From: Hemibagrus wyckioides
Taxonomy: Eukaryota; Chordata; Actinopteri; Siluriformes; Bagridae
Length of the DNA stretch: 64,000 bases
Assembly: GCF_019097595.1 (NCBI RefSeq)
Contig: NC_080732.1
Coordinates: 3,401,354 to 3,465,353, forward strand
Direction: 5' to 3'
The position numbers and the translations under genes are program-made. The notes under the pieces were generated by a model, which saw only the letters and a list, made by a program, of their open reading frames with translations, was not told where the DNA came from and did not search any database. Position 1 is the stretch's first letter. Every line of letters starts with the position of its first letter. This document shows, in pieces, positions 27,928 through 40,835 of this stretch.

Positions 27928-28064
27928 CCTCTCTTAACAAGCGCAGTAAATCTGCACCTGCACCAATTGCTATTATATATAAATGAAATTTTAATTCGGA
28001 ATAATGTAATGATATTTGAATGATTTGTGTAATTGTGAAGCTGTTAAAGCACCCTGAAACACAT

Positions 28065-28182
<118 letters not shown>

Positions 28183-28374
28183 TTTTTTCATTTTTTTACA
28201 TGTATAAATTTATTATAATTATCAGAAATGTATTACAGAATATAAAGTTGTTGTTTTTTTAATACATGAGTCATTTTACTGAATGAATGTTTTTTAAAAA
28301 AAATTTTTTCTAAAACTAATTTTTTAAAATAGTCATGTATCATCATCAGTTTTTTATATTGAAATAAATAGATG

Positions 28375-28573
28375 GTGGGGAGTGAAGGCTGGCCCGTGTG
28401 ATCCGATCCAACAGACGAGCTACTGTTGATCAAACTGCTGAAGAAGTTTATGCTGGTTCTGATAGAAAGGTGTCAGAATACACAGTGCATGAGGAGTTAG
28501 GGCTGTTTTGGCAGCAAAAGGCGGACCAACACAATGTTAGGCAGGTGGTCATAATGTTATGCCTGGTCGATGT
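28375..28573 (+). mobile_element. Tc1-like fragment with internal deletion
   Basis: The sequence GTGATCCGATCCAACAGACG to AATACACAGTGCA joins directly to GGGCTGTTTTGGCAGCAAAA and the terminal GGTCATAATGTTATGCCTGG. The same two parts are joined at nearly the same place in the copy at 60.8-61.3 kb, so both derive from one deleted master. Confidence 0.75.
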
Positions 28574-29441
28574 AACTGCAACTGACCGCATGACGTCTGT
28601 ACTGCTGTAGTGACACTGTAATAAAGGTGCAATAAACTCTATTAATGTTTAATGTGTTATGTAGCATGTTATGTACAGTGTTATGTATGCGTGTGTTTGT
28701 ATTTTTCCTCCTCACTACTGGTTATTACACAACACTTCACTACACAACACTTCTTGAACAGACATTTTAATTAATTAATAATTAATTAATTAATTATTAT
28801 TATTATTACTATTATTAAAATAGGTGCATTTTCTCTCACAAAATAGTTGACACTAATAAAGTATATTTAAATCAATTTTCAAAAATGGTCGCACTTAAGA
28901 TATTGTGATAAATTCCTTTCAAGCTACTTTAAACGTATTCATTAAACGTAGGGTGGCACACGTAAAAACTCTGTCATCCCTCAACATTGTGGAAATGAAA
29001 ACAGTCTCCTTAGAGGAATGTCTTAAATCCATGTGCAATCCTCTAAGTGTCTCATTTGCCCAGTTTACCCAGGACAGGCTCTGAAACCCAGCAACCCCTA
29101 CCAGGATAAAACAGTTACTGAAGATGAATGAATAAATGAGTGCTTTATGTCCAGTGTTGCTGCTTCACAGCGTTAGAGTCAATCAAGTGATCCGGTTACC
29201 GTGTGTATGGAGTTTTCATTAGTCTTCTCTGGTCTCTTATCACTTATAACAGGTGAGTGCCTGGTTTGGCTTATCTTTATTGCCCCAGGTGTAAATGAGT
29301 GCGCATGGTGCTGGGGTGTAATTCTCCCAGCGTTTCCAGGAACGTGATGCATGCATGCATGAAGATATAACAAAGGAATTTTGAATAGTTTTAAAACAGA
29401 GTGCCAATAATTCTGAAGTTGACTTTCTAATAAAACTGAAC
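28574..29441. other. No recognisable gene
   Basis: AT-rich intergenic sequence with an AATT/TTATTA run near 28770-28815. Open frames overlapping 29.2-29.46 kb show no family similarity. Confidence 0.5.
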
Positions 29442-29453
29442 ATATAAACATGA

Positions 29454-29803
29454 TGGGCAGCACGGTGGTTTAGTGGTTAGCATGGTTGCCTCACAGCAAG
29501 AAGGTCCCAGGTTCGAACAGGCAGGGGCCTTTCTGTGTGGATGTTCTCCCCGTGCTTGCGTGGGTTTACTCTGGGTACTCCGGTTTCCTCCCACAGTCCA
29601 AAAACATGTCCATTAGGTTGTTTGGTAATTCTAAATTGCCCATAGGAGTGAGGGTGAGTGTGTGGTTGTCTGTCTATATGTGTGGCCTTGTGATGGACTG
29701 GTGACCTGTCCAGGGTGTACCCCTGTGTTTCACCCAATGTGTGCTGGGATAGGCTCCAGCAAATCCCCGTGACCCTAATTAGGAATAATGCGGGTATAGA
29801 CGG
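29454..29803 (+). mobile_element. Family-1 SINE with 12-base target-site duplication
   Basis: It begins TGGGCAGCACGGTGGTTTAG and ends AATGCGGGTATAGACGG. ATATAAACATGA flanks it exactly at 29442-29453 and 29804-29815. A long tRNA-like head and box-B-like GGTTCGAA are present. Confidence 0.9.
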
Positions 29804-30241
29804 ATATAAACATGACGTCATTTAATTTTGTTAGACGTCTATTCGCGTCTACTACCACTAGGCGGCGATAGATTCCATCCGTGCGCTCCTAACCGAAAGC
29901 GCGGCGAAGAAGAAGAAAGAAGCAGACGCGGGAATTTGTGTTGACATCTTGTTTAGCGCGTTAGCTTTCTGCTATTTTCTGTTCTGGGGTCCGAGCAATA
30001 CTGAAAGAAAAAAAAATCTCATTTATCCATAAGGGAGATGTTAACTGCGAAAACTGAGCCAGCTAGTCAGCTAAGGCTAGCTAGCTAACAATAGTATTGA
30101 AACCAATGAGTATCCATCGCTTAACGAAGCTAAGCTAAGCTAAGCTAAGCTAAGCTAAGCTAATAAGCTAGCGAATTTCCGAAGAACGCTTAAAGAAGTC
30201 TGAAGAATAAACACCACCGGCGCTGACGCCTTTCTCTTACA
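29804..30241 (+). promoter_or_regulatory. cenpc: cenpc promoter and 5' untranslated region
   Basis: It holds a perfect CRE palindrome TGACGTCA (29813-29820), a GC-richer patch (29860-29960) with AGCGCGGCG-type sequence, and a (GCTAA)n run of seven units at 30127-30163 close to the start codon. No TATA box is evident, as is usual for a cell-cycle gene. Start site not located. Confidence 0.5.
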
Positions 30242-33200
30242 ATGGATCGAAAGATGATGAATTTGGTCAGTAGCTAAACGCTGCTAGGAAAACGACTAGC
30301 CGAGTTAGCTTAGTTGTTAAGCTTTGTTCAAAACATCATGTTAAAAACATTAGCATTGTAAAGGCGGCTGAATGAAATACTGACGTAAATAAAGCACGGG
30401 CTAGTTCTGTATTAATGCGTGTATGGTTACATGGTACTAGATGATAGTAGATTTTATTTATTAATGATTTTCACTAACGTTGTTTATTTATTGTTTACAG
30501 TATGATTAAACATCACTGACTTCTTTAATGTTCTTGCAGGGGAGAGCCAAAAAGAAACTTCGTTACTTTCAGTCAGAGGAAAGGTCAGTGATTTGTTATT
30601 TTAGTAATGCATGGTGAGTCTCTGTTCTCGATGGAGTAAACAAAAACAAACGTGTGTGTGCGCGCGCGCTTGTGTGTGTGGGTGTGTCTTTTCCAGTACT
30701 CCATGTCAGCTGAAGATTAAAGATGTCTTTAGTATGAAAGACCTTGATAACATTTTTGATGATTTAGGTAAGTCCTGTTTATTTTATTCTTTCTTCTTCT
30801 GATTAATGATTATTTTTCTTCATTAGATTAATCGCATCAACACTTGTATGCAGAGGCATAACCCCCTTCGCTTTTCAAATATATTGTCAGATTATTTGGT
30901 GTTGGATTTCTGGAACATATTTAATTCCAATCGAATACCAAAACATCACAAGCAGCTGGCACTGACTTTGTGAAAACTGCCATCCTCTAGATTCTGTTCC
31001 AGGGACGCCGCTGCTTTCGCCGTTGCCCTCGCCGCTGCCCAAGAGCCCGGGGTTAGACGAGAAATATAAAGGAAGCCAATCACCAGTTAAGAAGACACCC
31101 TTAACTTTCAGAGGACAGATCAGTCCCCTCAAGGTGTGTAAGGTTTTTATTTGCTAAAGTTCATTACGCGAGCAGCACGGTGGCTAGCACTGTTGCCTCC
31201 TGGGTTCAAATCCGATTAACAGTGCGATTAACAGTGCAAGTGAGTGCAAGTGTGTGTGGTTGTCTGTCTATATGTGTGGCCCTGTGATGGACTGGTGACC
31301 TGTCCAGGGTGTACCCCTGCCTTTTGTGTGCTGGGATAGGCTCCAGCAGATCCCCAGGTATAGAAATTGGATGGAAATTCATTATGCAAAAATATACATG
31401 TCTCATGACTGTAGGAAAAAAAGAATAAACACCCCAATCATCATTTGGTCCAGAAAGGCATGCATAATATAGATGTTTGTAAGTATTAGTGAAGAGGGTG
31501 TGGCTAGGGACAATAACTGGTGCTTTCATTGCTGATATAATTGTGTCTAGAATCTTGTCAGAGATCTTATCATCTCATCTCAGGTTGCTATGATTTATCA
31601 TTTAGTAAAGAGGATAACTAGTGATTAGAGTATGCATAATGTGATTATTCATGCTCTTTCAGGGTCAAAGAAGCCAATATTGGCTTTGTAAACAATGGGC
31701 GTCGTTTATCAGACAGGACGGATTTATGTGCATATTGTACGCACAACAGTTTACGGATGAAATGATCTTGTAGTTTACATGGATTACTGCACTTTTATAT
31801 CTGGAACATACTGTTGAGTTCAAATTGCCTAGCACATGACCTTATCCAGAGAGACTTAAAGAAGCGTCTAACGGTCTCATCTTTTAATTCTTATCCCCAG
31901 GGTTCTGATGTTTTGTTAGCCGATGCTGACATTCAGGTGGATCATTTAAACAATAAAGGTAATAAAATTTTTCTAAGGCACGGTTTGTAAGGCTGCAGTT
32001 TTCATCCGTCTGTGTCAAACAGCTTTCACTTGTGCACTCCATTTTCTATACATGTCCTCCATCAGGAAGTCCGCTGGAAGAAATTGCTCCTATTAAGACC
32101 TCCAGTCCCATCGAGCTGTTGGCAGTCGAGCATATTACAGAGGATGCAGAAAAGCCCGAAACCTCTCCACTGCTCTTCGGCATCGAGGATGAGGAGCCAG
32201 TTGTGGGCGACTTGAGCAAACCCAAGATGAATCAGATATCAGAATCCCTAAAGGAGATTTCTCATGGGTGAGAATGTCAGAATTGGCTCTTTTGCAAAAG
32301 TTGATTGAAAAAAGTCTATTAGGTTTTACATTTTAAAACGTGTTTTGAAACAGGGACAGTGAATCATTGGTGTCTCCTCCGACACAACTGAAGTTTGGAA
32401 AGCAGACAAAACAGGATGATCTCGCAACAAGGTTAGTTAATTGAGTGTAAATTCATGGATTTGCTTATCTGTGCGTACAAGGCTTCACTTTATTCTCTCG
32501 TTCTGTTCAGCTCATCACCACAAAAAGCACCAGATCAAGGTTGCAAGACCCTGCAACAGTCGGAACCTGAGGAAGAGTTGCAAACGTGAGAGCTGGATTT
32601 CGTAGAAATGTTTAATAAACAAATGCTCATGAACAGTTTGTATCAGATAATTAATAAACCGACTTTCTCATGATGATTTATTTATTTTTGGTCATCAGGA
32701 ATGGACGCGTAAGTTTATCTCCGGTAATTTTGATTCTAAAGCGTCAGCCTGAACCTCCTCCCGAGGAGCAACGTAATGTGCAGGTGCAGGAGGTGGCTGT
32801 GAGACAGTCGCTGTTCCAGAAAAAGCTCCGAAATTCCCTACAGCCTAAAGCCTCAGGGTAAGTCAGGTTTTTTTTTTTTTTTTGGTTTGCAGTGTGCAGT
32901 ATAATATAACATGCAGTAAAAAGATAAAAAATTCCTTGCAACACAAATCCTACAACATGCTTGGAATATTTTGAACAGTGCAAAAATAGTGAATTCAAAA
33001 TGTTCTAATTATTACATTACAGTATAACATGTTAGCTCCTCTTCTTGTTTTTGTAACAGCTAATTTAAGTTCCTAGAAAAATCATAAAAATGTCAGAGAA
33101 TCCAATTGTGAGAATGACAGTTTAACAGATATTTTGATTCCCTGTAAGCCCCGCCCCTTCCTCGACACCTCAGATCAGTTTCTTGCTCTATTTTCTTTCT

Positions 33201-36200
33201 TGAAAGATGATGCGCTCTCACTTTTACTGCAGCTTCTACTTTCTGCAGTGGTCTGTGATTCATGACAAGGGGGTATTATATATTAAATAATGATGTAATT
33301 TAAAAGCGGCCTTTTAATGCCATGAATTATTACTTTTACATTCTGCCCTTTCTTTGTGACCTTCCCTGAGTATGAAACGCGATTAAATTCCCTTTAATTA
33401 TAAGTTTCAGGAAACAGGATACCGTGAAACAACCAGCTTGTGCTCCTTCACCCATCGATCCCGAGGAAGACTTCATGATCCTGGAAGATGACAGTCCTAT
33501 TCGCTTCACAATTCCCAGGAAGACTGAGACTAAAGAAAAGTCTGCACCGGAGAGCGGGCCCGTAGTGCCGCATTCAAAAGAGAAAGCTTCTGCAAAGGAG
33601 ACCGAAGAAGCTGAGAATCTCGAAGACGGACCCAAAAAGAAAAGAAAGGCAAAGCGTGGAAGGGCTAGTGATATTTCCACTAAAGATGCCATGGTTCAGT
33701 CAGCTCCAAAAGAGAACGAGGATCAAGTCGACGAAGACGTGGGAGGTGGAGAACAGATCTGTCTTTCTCCAGATACCAATCAAGATGCTGATATACCTGA
33801 TTCCGTACCACTTGGTAAGAATGGCTAGTGTGTGAGTCTGAATCAGAGCAAAACAGAGTAATTTGGTTGGGATTTGGTTTACACTGCGTTTAATTAAACC
33901 ATCTGAGCTAGGATAAATAAGGTATGCAGGAGAAGGCAAACTCTCTTAATTTTTTTATTGGCTTAAAATATGGAGACAGAATTATTTAGAAACATACCTC
34001 AAGGAAAAGCACAGAGAACAGTGCTAAACAAATGATCTTTTTGAAATTTTGTTTTTGTTTACGGTAACAGGTAAAAAGGTACCAAAACGCAAATCCTCCA
34101 AGACTGTACAGCAATGCAACAAAGATGGTCATGATGTTGGTGCCAAAATTCCAGCCGAAAAACCTAAAGCTAAAACAAAGAAATCTGCTAAATTGGCCTC
34201 CAGTACTGATACAGAGGAGGAAGAACCTGTGTCAAGTGTGAAGAATAAACCCTTTAAAATAAAATTTGCCTTTAAGGCAGGCAGATATGCGTCTACAGGT
34301 TTAAGCTCTGCAAAACCAAAGAAACCAGATGAGAGCAGGAGTACGATAAAGAATAAGAAAAGGGTTAAAGAGCAGGATCATGTGGCTGAGGTGCAAAATC
34401 ACACTGAACCAACACCGGACCCTGCTGAGCAACCAGAGGTTCAGAGCCCGAGCACAGGTATGGCAATAATAATGATAGAATTTACTTTAAATCTAAACAT
34501 TTTCACAAACATTGTTATTTTTGGTAATCATTTTTTTAACCCTATTCTATACATTTTAATAAAATGTCTTAAATAATCAATCTGTTATTCTCTTATTTTT
34601 TTATTTTTATTTTTATGTACCAGTTAAAAAAGCAAATAAAGAGCCTGCATCAAAACAGGGTGCTCCAAAGAAGCCTCAAAAGGTAAAGAAGACAGAGAAA
34701 ACAAAAGAAATCTTAAAAAGCAAGGAGCTTGTGCCTGAGCCTGATGTTTCTGCAGAAACCTCTGTGACCAGCAAGAGAAAGAGAAAACCACCCGGGGAAT
34801 GGTGGCTCACACAACACGATGAAAACTATGTGCAGGAGCATCAAGAGTCTTCCCAAGAGCTCAAACCCAGAAAAAAAACTCAAAAGAAAGCTCCAGTATT
34901 AACAGACTCGCCCGAGCAAGAGTTAGCTACAACTTCTCAGGAAATCCAGCACAAGCCTGTTCCTGTTCAAAAACTGCCCAAAAAGGTGAAGTCGTCCCAG
35001 GCAGCTAAATCTCAGTCTAATCCTGCTGGTTCCTCGAAAAATCCTAAATCAGCAGGTGGCAGACGGAAACCAAAGTCACGAGCTCAAGAGCAGCGTGAAA
35101 TGACGCCAGCTCTCACGGATGAAGAAGAGGCAAGAGATAATGAGGTTTCAGGGCAGCTCAGTCCGGTGGCATGTGGTCAACTTCTTAGACAGTGCAGTCT
35201 AACTCCAGGTAAGTACACAAAGCATTTTTCTTTGCTAATTTTGCTTCAGCCTGTCCTAACCTCGACGACTGCTTGTGTATTTTGAATGGTTCAGTGATTT
35301 ATCTTTATTTAGGAATTTATATTTATAAATATACATTGACTATTTCCTTACAGGAGATAAAAGGGTGTTTGATAATATCTACACACGGGAAGTTCATAGT
35401 AGATCAGCTCAGAAACGTTCTCCACTGCAACTTGATGCGGTGGAAAGTGTTCCCGTAAAACGCCAGAGAAAACCACCCCAGAACTGGTGGGAGGTTTCAC
35501 AGTCTCAGGAACCTGTCCAGAAGTCTCTGTCTCCACGAACTTCTTCTCCGCAAACATCCAGACCAGAGATGGGCCCTCCGCGCAGTGCCTTTCCTCAGAT
35601 GGCCAGTTTACATAAGGCAGTGGGCCGTGGTCAGAAAAAAAATAAAACGAATATGATCAACACTCCAAAGTCAGTCAAAAGATCATTGGCCACATTTGAT
35701 GCCATATATGACTCTGGGAAACCAGGCCTGTCTACAGAGAGAGGGCGAGGAGCCAAGCAGAAGGGCCGCAGGAACCTGCTACACTCTCTGGAGGATCAGT
35801 CAGAGCAGTCCAGCGAGAACATCCAGAACGACTGTCAGCTGCAGGCTAGCAGCCACGCTACCTTTGACGTGTGCGTGAGTGGTGAGTCCAGTGCTGCTTG
35901 GAGGAAATGTAATCCTCGGCCATCAAGTGGATCTAACAGAGCATCTGATTAGTAAGTTGCTTAAAAAAAACATACCCAGTGGTATTAATCACTCTGTACT
36001 CAGATTCATGACGTTTTTTTTTTTTTTTCGCGGCTTAGCGACATCGCTTTCAAAAGTGGTCCTTCATCATTAATTGAGCTGGAACGATATGAAGAGCATG
36101 AGGACGCTGGTAAGTGGTAGATAATTAGCCTGAATATATATTTTGCTAATTAGAGGTATTCATAGTGTGGAGTGTGCCCAACTGCAGTGTTGGGGAGGGA

Positions 36201-37785
36201 TGGTTAAAGGGTGAGGTGGAATATGTTGTGTCAGATCTGCTATCTTTCATACATTTTTGTGTGTGAACAGCAGAGCATGCTGAAATGTACACCAAAATGG
36301 CTGCCTTTTTAAACATTGTAATGTTTACACTATATTGCTGTGATTTTCAGAATTGCCATCGTCTAGGATAATTTCTCAAACCCGATTCACACCGCGTGTT
36401 CTGTCTGACTGTGATCTGTGTGGCCCTCCACTAAAGCCTATTGTTCTCGATAACGAAGACTGGGATAACCTCTGTGTTTGGTTCACACATATCTGGCCAA
36501 ACACTTCAAAAGGTAAATTCTCATTGTGGTTATTCAGATATAGATATTCTAGGTGTAACGTGGCGTAAGCAGCAATGGAATAACACAAGTGAATTATTAT
36601 TGTTGCATGTTAAAGAACTTCATTTATGCGGTTTTATTAACACAAGTTCATATTCTACTTCTAGATAGTAAAGGTATCAGCCCAGATGACTTCCACTGGC
36701 ACAGTCATGCCGGACGAGCCATGGGTCATATGATTGACCTTCAAAACAACACATTCTCAAGTGGCAAGATTTTATTAGGCTCGTATATGAAGAAACCTGC
36801 TCAGATGGATCTTAATGCAGTTACTGTAAGTGTGTGTGTGTGTGTGTGTCTGAGTAACACCATGTTATTGTTATCGTTGTATTGAGTACATGATCAGAGG
36901 TGATTATGCTTTTCATCAGATATAGAAATTTCTTTGCCCTTTTTTTAGGTATTTAATGTAGCATCGAGTTGTGTGCGGGTGGAAATCGATGGTGCCAAGG
37001 AGGTCTACAATTCGGGACAAACGTTTATGACGCCTTGTGGTAAAAAAAAACAAAACAAACAAACTAAGATGTAATGTATCCTATGTTGCCAAAAGTATTG
37101 GGATGTCTGCCTTTATATGCACATGAATATAATAATATAATGTGGAGTTGGCTCACCCTTTGCAGCTATAACAGCTTCAACTCTTCTGGGAAGGCTTTCA
37201 ACAAAGTTTAGAAGTGTGTTTTTGGGAACTTTTAACCATTCCTCTAGAAGTGCATTTGTGAGGTCAGACACTGATGCTGGACGAGAAGGCCTGGGTCATA
37301 GTCTCTGCTCTAATTTTAATTCTAATTCAAAGGTGTTCTATCAGGTTGAGGTCAAGACTCTGTGTAGGCCAGTCAAGTTCCTCCACACCAAACTCTCTCA
37401 TCCATGTCTTTATAGACTTTGCTTCATGTACTGGTATGCAGTCATGTTGGAACAGGAAGGGGTCATCCCTAAACTGTTCCCACAAAGTTGGGAGCATGAA
37501 ATTGTCCAAAATGTCTTGGTATGCTGAAGCATTAAAATTTCCTTTCACTGGAGCGAATATGCTGAGCCAAAACAACCCCTGAATTCAATGATTTGGAGGG
37601 GTGTCCCAAAACTTTTGGCATTGTAGTGTGTTTGGTTGACTTCAGCACAATTAATATGTTTTTTGTTTTTTTAATATTCTTCTCATGTGTCTTCACTAGG
37701 GCAATCATATAGCATTCTCAACATGTGCCAGGAGCCTGCTGTTTTGTGGTACCACAGGATGTTACCAAATCACACAATGAACTGA
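30242..37785 (+). CDS. cenpc: CENP-C inner kinetochore protein, 18 coding exons, 1132 aa
   Basis: Exons 30242-30265, 30540-30583, 30697-30767, 30991-31133, 31901-31958, 32066-32267, 32354-32431, 32511-32585, 32699-32857, 33411-33814, 34071-34457, 34624-35208, 35354-35951, 36039-36109, 36351-36512, 36665-36825, 36949-37039 and 37700-37785. They are GT-AG throughout, all phases agree, total 3399 nt. CENP-C links CENP-A nucleosomes to the outer kinetochore. Landmarks: a basic/acidic N-terminus (RAKKKLRYFQ, then KDLDNIFDDL) like the Mis12-binding end; EEDFMILEDD...RFTIPRK (~302-322) like human EDEFIIDE...ITIPRK; KRKRKPPGEWW (599-609) and KRQRKPPQNWW (779-789) like the human central RRPSDWW motif; and the C-terminal cupin (~1005-1132, FSSGKILLGS, then GQTFMTPCG). 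The middle is Lys/Ser/Pro-rich and disordered. The donor at 35952 was preferred over one at 35882 because only it keeps frame. I do not see the canonical motif ending in PLEYWRGERIDY. AATAAA at 38097-38102 is a likely poly(A) signal. Confidence 0.93.
31168..31372 (+). mobile_element. Family-1 SINE, truncated, in cenpc intron 4
   Basis: GCAGCACGGTGGCTAGCACT head joins the GTGTGTGGTTGTCTGTCTAT body, skipping about 150 bases. It ends near ATAGAAATTGGATGG. Confidence 0.75.
37081..37629 (-). mobile_element. Tc1-like element (third family), 5'-deleted, in the last cenpc intron
   Basis: Ends TTGCCAAAAGTATTGGGAT and ATCCCAAAACTTTTGGCAA-like form inverted repeats. The minus strand encodes the transposase catalytic end (LFQHDCIPVHEAKSIKTWMR, then LDWPTQSLDLNLIEHL), which holds the second Asp and the Glu of the DDE triad. 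The N-terminal part is missing. A sister copy lies at 55.7-56.2 kb. Confidence 0.82.
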
Positions 37786-40556
37786 AATGGCAAGAAGCAT
37801 GACTGCAGGAAATCATGTCCTTTGGTACAAGTGTTGTATGGATATGATGAGGCTAAAATATTGGATGTTGTAACATGATGTAAATATATTGTAGTTTTTT
37901 GGATGTGGATTTGAAATAGCCTAACAGGCTTAGTGTTTGCCTTTAGAGGGACAGTTTTTTAAAATGTATATAGCACTGTAGCCCCATTACAGATGATAAA
38001 AGAAAAGGAAATATGATTCTCATTGTTCAACTTGTTATTTAAAGCTGTTTTTACTACAAGGCAGAGATTTTGATGCAGTGTCCCTTCAAAATGTCAAATA
38101 AATGAACTTGTCAGTAGGGGGCATTGTATCATAATGCATGTCTCCTTCAGTCCTTGGTTGAAAAAAAAAAATCCAGTGATAATCCGGATGTTTGGAGACA
38201 TATACGTTGGAGGAATCCTGATTACCCGTTGGCATCAGTATGTATTGGGCGTTGAGCACATGAACGTTATAAGTATTCGTTTCTAAACACAAATCAGTGA
38301 TGAATCTGCATTGAAATGTGTTCTATTAGAAATTCTTAAGCTGCCACCGTTTGCTTCACATGCTTGTGAACTGTCCACTGGACCCATGTGATTCGCCTGG
38401 GATCATGCTTCGATCACGCGACTTCCAATGCAAAAATCAAACAAAAGCGGCTGATCATCATGCTGTAAAATCACTTTAGGTGATGCCTGTGCACATACAA
38501 GGAGTCCTTATCCAGATGTAGGATGCATTTTCAGCAATTTGCAGTTGTTGCTAATACAGATGTGTTTAAAAGACTCCTGTATCCAGAGAGAGAGAGAGAG
38601 AGAGAGAGAGGCAGTCCTGTTATGGTCATGTTCAGCTGAATTTAGCGCCTTGTTTATGCTGACATTAAGCCTGCTTAGACATTACGTGAGCTGCTCAAAA
38701 GTGTTAAGACAAATTAGAAATTGACAGCGAGAGATGTAATAACGACACACATTATAGGATTTCATTTAAGGTAAACACAATGCCAATCAGTATTAATTTG
38801 ATATCTTAATCCCCTGCCCACCCAGGATGTTTTTCATATGTGAGCAATGTGGCACATGGCCAGCTAATTCTTAACATTTTATTAGAAGTTTTCTAAATAC
38901 AATCAAGGGATTAAACAGTTCTGTGAGTGTGTCCTGTTATTGGGACATAACCACTAGGGTGTGGGAGTACCGTCATTTCTATTCATTTATAGTTACATTT
39001 AATCTTTCAGAATGTACATGAAGTTAGTTCTTCCTATCATTTGCGTCTGTCCCTTACCAGCTTTCTGTTTTTCTTTCTTTTGAACAAATGCAGATTGTGG
39101 TGTTTCAGGAAAGCACAAAGCTTTCTGTCCTTAAGACTGTCCTGTACTGGAAACCATAAAAGTAACAGTTTTACTGCTGATACTGGAGATTTCTTCCAAA
39201 AATGTTATCAGTGTCTCCTCCCCAAACAAACAAGAAAATCCTCCCATAGCAAGAGTACTTTTTTCCCCCCCATTATGCATTGCGTATGTCATTGTGTAAG
39301 TTGTTGCTATAGAAACGATAGCATCTTAGAATGACCACATATAAATATCCACACCATTTGACCAATTATAATAGAGAATTCAGCAGTGCTGTGGTGTAAT
39401 CTGAAGTAACAGACCTTCCACCCTTTTGTTTTATAAAGAAGTTAAAATTCCTCAGCAAATTCTGAGTGCTGTTTTGTTACGAGTCGGCCGTTTGGATCAG
39501 TGGCACATCGCTACACATTCCAACGTTTGCCGGGTTGAGTAACAAGGATCTGAACGATATCAGCAGACTGTTTCCTTGATGTATTTTTTTGTTTTATCTT
39601 GAAGCCTTACTGGGTTTTAAAGAGAGCAGCTAAAGCCTAGAAAAGATCAGAGCAAAAGAACGAGAGGATAAATCTCTTCTCTAAAGCGAGTGCCAACCGG
39701 CTGCCTGGAGTCAGGTATCGAATAGAATGAGCGTTGATTTTTCTACGGTTTCAGTCTGCTGTCAGTCTGGATAAGGCTAACGCCAATAAAAATAGCTAAC
39801 CTTTGACCCTCATTTGTTAACGCTAACCATGGACTATTCCAAAGGTTATGATGTAAATGCGTGACCTTTCTGGGCCTACATACTCACTCACAAATACCTG
39901 CAGCTCTTGTCATCATGTTTCTCCTGGCCTTTGCTTTCAGCTAAACATCTGTGTTTAGGAAAGAGTTTTAAGAACAGCCTGTAAAAGAGAACTTTATCTG
40001 TAGATCAAGACATAAAATGAAAGAAAATGGTTTTCCTGATGCAAACAGAATCCTCAAATCAAGCGTGTTCTTAGAAGTACACCAAAGCAGCATAATGCTT
40101 TAAGTTACAGGCTCCTGGCAGCACTGATTAGTGTGTTCTCTCATTTTCAGACAATGTGGCAGGCGGGAGTTAAGCGTAGATGAAGGCGATGGGAGAGGAG
40201 GATGAGAAATTGGCTTAGCGAGGCAGTCAGGAGGTGAAAAAAGCTCAAAGGAAGACGCTCCACATCTTTATCCTCCCTGATACTTTTCTCCTCATGTCTT
40301 TGTGAGATCAAACCCAGGTACTTAGGCAGTAATGGAAACCATTATCACTTCATCCTGTGCTGGAAATAGTTTACACTGAAGTTTGGCAGAAAGCTGTAGT
40401 TAAGGTGTGGTAGGAAATTGGGAGCAAATGTGGCAAAATAATTAGTTTCACAACACACAATTACATTTTTTATTTTTCGGTTTGTTGGCATCAACAAAAC
40501 AGAAACATTGATTAAACTTATTCAAGAAGGGTTCCATGTGAGGCTGGTAAGATTTC
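37786..40556. other. cenpc 3' untranslated region, then intergenic sequence
   Basis: The first ~330 bases are cenpc 3' UTR up to AATAAA at 38097. After that I see no coding signal. A (GA)n run lies at 38586-38610. Confidence 0.5.
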
Positions 40557-40835
40557 TATACCCTATAGCCAAAAGTTTATGGACACCTGACCATCACACC
40601 CATATGTATTTGGCAAACATCCCATTCCAGATTTAGTTATAAACTCAGTTATAACTTAGTAATAAGCTCCACTCTGCTGGGAAGGCCATCCATTTCCACT
40701 AGATGTTGGAGTGGGATTTTATGTTCATTCAGCCACAAGATCATTAGAGGTCAGGTACTGATGTTGGGGTCTGGGGTGCAGTCAGTGTTCAGTGGGGTTG
40801 AGTCAAAGTCAGGGCTCTTTACAGGACACTCAGGT
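40557..40835. mobile_element. Tc1-derived MITE-like fragment (fourth family)
   Basis: Starts CCCTATAGCCAAAAGTTTATGGACACCTGACC, typical of fish Tc1-type termini. It continues with CCACTCTGCTGGGAAGGCCA and a GTCAGGTACTGATGTTGG stretch like the other Tc1 copies. The matching right end is not clear. Confidence 0.6.

Noticed and set aside
35882..35887. Splice donor GTGAGT inside cenpc exon 13
   Set aside because: Using it leaves phase 1, which gives a stop in exon 14. The GTAAGT at 35952 leaves phase 2 and keeps the frame through to the cupin domain.
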